Source of the DNA: Hymenobacter lapidarius
GTDB lineage: Bacteria; Bacteroidota; Bacteroidia; Cytophagales; Hymenobacteraceae
Assembly (NCBI RefSeq): GCF_001816145.1
Contig: NZ_MDZB01000067.1
Coordinates: 20,335 to 84,334 of the forward strand
Reading direction: 5' to 3'
DNA: 64,000 nucleotides
This document shows, piece after piece, positions 62,379 to 64,000 of the stretch. The position numbers were made by a program, and so were the translations under genes. The notes under the pieces were generated by a model. It saw only the letters and a program-made list of their open reading frames with translations. It was not told the DNA's origin and made no database searches. Numbering within the stretch: position 1 is the first letter of the stretch; the number at the start of each line of letters is the position of its first letter.

Positions 62379-64000
62379 CTATTTTTTAGCGGTGCCAAAG
62401 GCCAGCGGCACCCGCAGGCGCAGGGTCACGTTGCGGCCCAGTTCGTCGAGAAAGTAGCGGTAGCGGTTGAGGTAGTCGCGGTAGCGCGTGTCGAGCAGGT
62501 TGGTGCCCGTAAGGCTGATTTCCACTGGGGTGCGCGGCCCCAGGCGCAGGGTTCCGCCCAGCTCGGCGCCCAGCAGCCAGTAGCCGGGCGGCGGGTCCTG
62601 GTAGTCGCGCTGCTCGTTGTCGCGCGGCACGCGGGTTTGGCGGCGCACGGCCTGGGCGGCCAGCTGGGCGTAGAGGGCCCCCACCCGGTGCGTGGTGGCG
62701 CCGGCTTCGTAGCGCAGCCAGCCCTCCACCCGGTCGGCCGGGGCCAGGATGAGGTAGTCGTTTTGCCGCAGGTCGCGCTCCACCACCGTGGCCGCCTTCA
62801 TTCCCAGCGTGAGGGGCCGGGCCACGCGGTAGGCCACCAGCAAGTCCACTCCCCGCAGCTGCGCGTCGGTCTGCTGGTAGCGGTACGACGGAAACAGCCC
62901 CCGGACGTCCAGCACCGGTGGCACCGGCGTCTGGTAGATGTAGTTCCGGATGGTGGTCTGGTACACGGTCAGCTCCCCGTTGAGGCGGGGATGGTCGTGC
63001 CAGCTCACGCTGAAGGCGGCCGAGCGCGCCGTTTCCGGCCCTAGTGGGGCCGCCCCCGCTGGCCGCGTGATGTCGTAGCCTTCTTCATAGATGCCGTTGT
63101 GCACCCCCTGGCTGGCCCGCTCGTTGGCCGCCGGAGCCCGTTGCAGCAGGCTCGCGTCGGCGCGCAGCGTCACGTGCGGCCCCAGCTCGCGCACCACCCC
63201 CACCGAAGCCGCCGGCGTGGTGAAGGCGAAGCTTTCGCGCACCACCGTAAAATTGCCGCTCACGCGGGTCGGTCGGCGGGTATTCAAGGAGCGGCGGTCG
63301 AAGCGCAGCCCGGCTTCGAGCAGCCAGTCCCCGGGCCGCCAGTGCCCCAGGGCGTAGGCCCCGGCGGTCAGGTTGGTGTAGTAGGGAATGAAGAAGCGAC
63401 TGCCCGGCCGGTAAGTGTTGTCTTGCGCGGTGCCGCTCAGGCCCAACTCACCGCCGAAGTTGCCGTACGGGCGCGGTTCCCAGCGCAGGTCGGCGGTGGT
63501 GGTGTGGTTGCGGTAGTCCAGCTCGGGCAGGTTCTTGGCGGCCACGTTGTTGTTGCGGGGCCGGAACTTGTCGTACTCGCCCCGGCGGTCGGCCTGCTGG
63601 GCCAGCGTGGCGCTCAGGCGGCCACCCCAGCCATTCAGCCTATAAAACCCGCTGAGCTTGAGCAGCGTGTGCTGAATCTGCTGGTAAGGCCGGTCCAGCG
63701 CGTAGGTGAACGAAGCCGGCAGCGGCGGGGGAGTGGTGCCACGGGCCACCAGGTTCCAATTTTCGGGCACGGGGTACAGGCCTAGCTTAGCGTTGTACTG
63801 GCTCACGAAAGCCTCAACGCCCCAGCGGGTGGCGCTCCAGCCCACCGCGGCCGAGTAGTTGTACTCGGCCAGCGCCGAAGAGCTTATCCAGTAGTCCGGC
63901 GTGCGGCTCAGGCCCGCGCGGCGCACGGTGCCCTGGGCCCGCCAGGCCAGCGCCGGGAGCTTGGCGGGGGCGCCCTGCACCGTGGCGGAGGCCGCGCCCA
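62379..64000 (-). CDS. TonB-dependent receptor (5' end outside window)
   Basis: The C-terminal 540 or so residues of the barrel, running off the right edge of the window; the signal, plug and any N-terminal domain are not visible. Barrel features: FFIPYYTNLTAGAYALGHW, RLSATLAQQADRRGEYD, and the end DTRYRDYLNRYRYFLDELGRNVTLRLRVPLAFG, close to ZnuD-type receptors. It lies upstream of the lipoprotein at 61710, 108 bases away on the same strand, so they likely form one transport unit. Confidence 0.9.
   Translation of the reverse strand, partial: GAASATVQGAPAKLPALAWRAQGTVRRAGLSRTPDYWISSSALAEYNYSAAVGWSATRWGVEAFVSQYNAKLGLYPVPENWNLVARGTTPPPLPASFTYALDRPYQQIQHTLLKLSGFYRLNGWGGRLSATLAQQADRRGEYDKFRPRNNNVAAKNLPELDYRNHTTTADLRWEPRPYGNFGGELGLSGTAQDNTYRPGSRFFIPYYTNLTAGAYALGHWRPGDWLLEAGLRFDRRSLNTRRPTRVSGNFTVVRESFAFTTPAASVGVVRELGPHVTLRADASLLQRAPAANERASQGVHNGIYEEGYDITRPAGAAPLGPETARSAAFSVSWHDHPRLNGELTVYQTTIRNYIYQTPVPPVLDVRGLFPSYRYQQTDAQLRGVDLLVAYRVARPLTLGMKAATVVERDLRQNDYLILAPADRVEGWLRYEAGATTHRVGALYAQLAAQAVRRQTRVPRDNEQRDYQDPPPGYWLLGAELGGTLRLGPRTPVEISLTGTNLLDTRYRDYLNRYRYFLDELGRNVTLRLRVPLAFGTAKK

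Noticed and set aside
1..64000. CRISPR arrays, tRNA or rRNA genes, insertion sequences, prophage genes
   Set aside because: No regularly spaced repeats, no tRNA TPsiC-like signatures between genes, and no transposase or phage proteins were found.

Overview
The window looks like chromosome of a high-GC Bacteroidota bacterium, most likely Hymenobacter or a close relative. The signs are a DUF1800/DUF1501 pair whose second member carries a type IX secretion C-terminal domain, TonB-dependent receptors, an LptC lipoprotein, an alpha2 glycyl-tRNA synthetase, almost no Shine-Dalgarno sequences, TAnnTTTG promoter elements, and many palindromic intergenic repeats. There are no rRNA or tRNA genes, no CRISPR array, no insertion sequence and no prophage.

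Layout. 1-8.2 kb: 3' part of glyS, a DUF433/DUF5615 toxin-antitoxin-like pair, an RND/MMPL transporter, and ileS of the IleRS2 type with a GIHH signature motif. 8.3-19.4 kb: two tandem lspA genes, a fused Dpp/Opp-type ABC ATPase, RNase R, a polyprenyl diphosphate synthase, a rhomboid protease, small membrane proteins and a glycerophosphodiesterase. 19.4-25.4 kb: an extremely AT-rich tract, a small HTH gene, a perfect parS site, a 600-bp gene-free stretch with strong RNA-like hairpins, then DUF721/dciA and recF (leftward), pdhA, a TPR membrane protein, ribH and a DksA-like protein. 25.6-37.2 kb: a pseudouridine synthase with a long Gly/Arg-rich tail (frameshifted), then an envelope-biogenesis run (coaX, outer-membrane protein, lptC, small membrane protein, PpiD-like chaperone, TPR protein), then recJ. 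37.2-47.2 kb: DoxX, acyl-CoA dehydrogenase, AraC regulator, HExxH protein, NlpC/P60 hydrolase, and DUF1800 (frameshifted) with DUF1501. 47.8-64 kb: mostly leftward genes: penicillin-acylase-family hydrolase, RlpA-SPOR, SGNH esterase, small conserved proteins, MFS transporter, alpha/beta hydrolase, two TonB receptors (one cut by the window end), a thioredoxin-reductase-like enzyme and a receptor-linked lipoprotein.

Two themes stand out. First, 19.4-22.1 kb combines parS, a tract counted at 23% GC, repeated GTAACA/TGTTAC motifs, a possible structured RNA, and two replication genes (recF and dciA). It may be an origin-proximal or centromere-like segment, although gene orientation does not switch there and no DnaA-box cluster is visible. 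Second, several families of palindromic repeats sit between genes and also invade genes: they supply stop codons, a possible start codon, an in-frame insertion in ileS and most of the linker of the fused ABC ATPase.

Two genes (the pseudouridine synthase and DUF1800) are broken at C or G runs, which may be sequencing error rather than biology.
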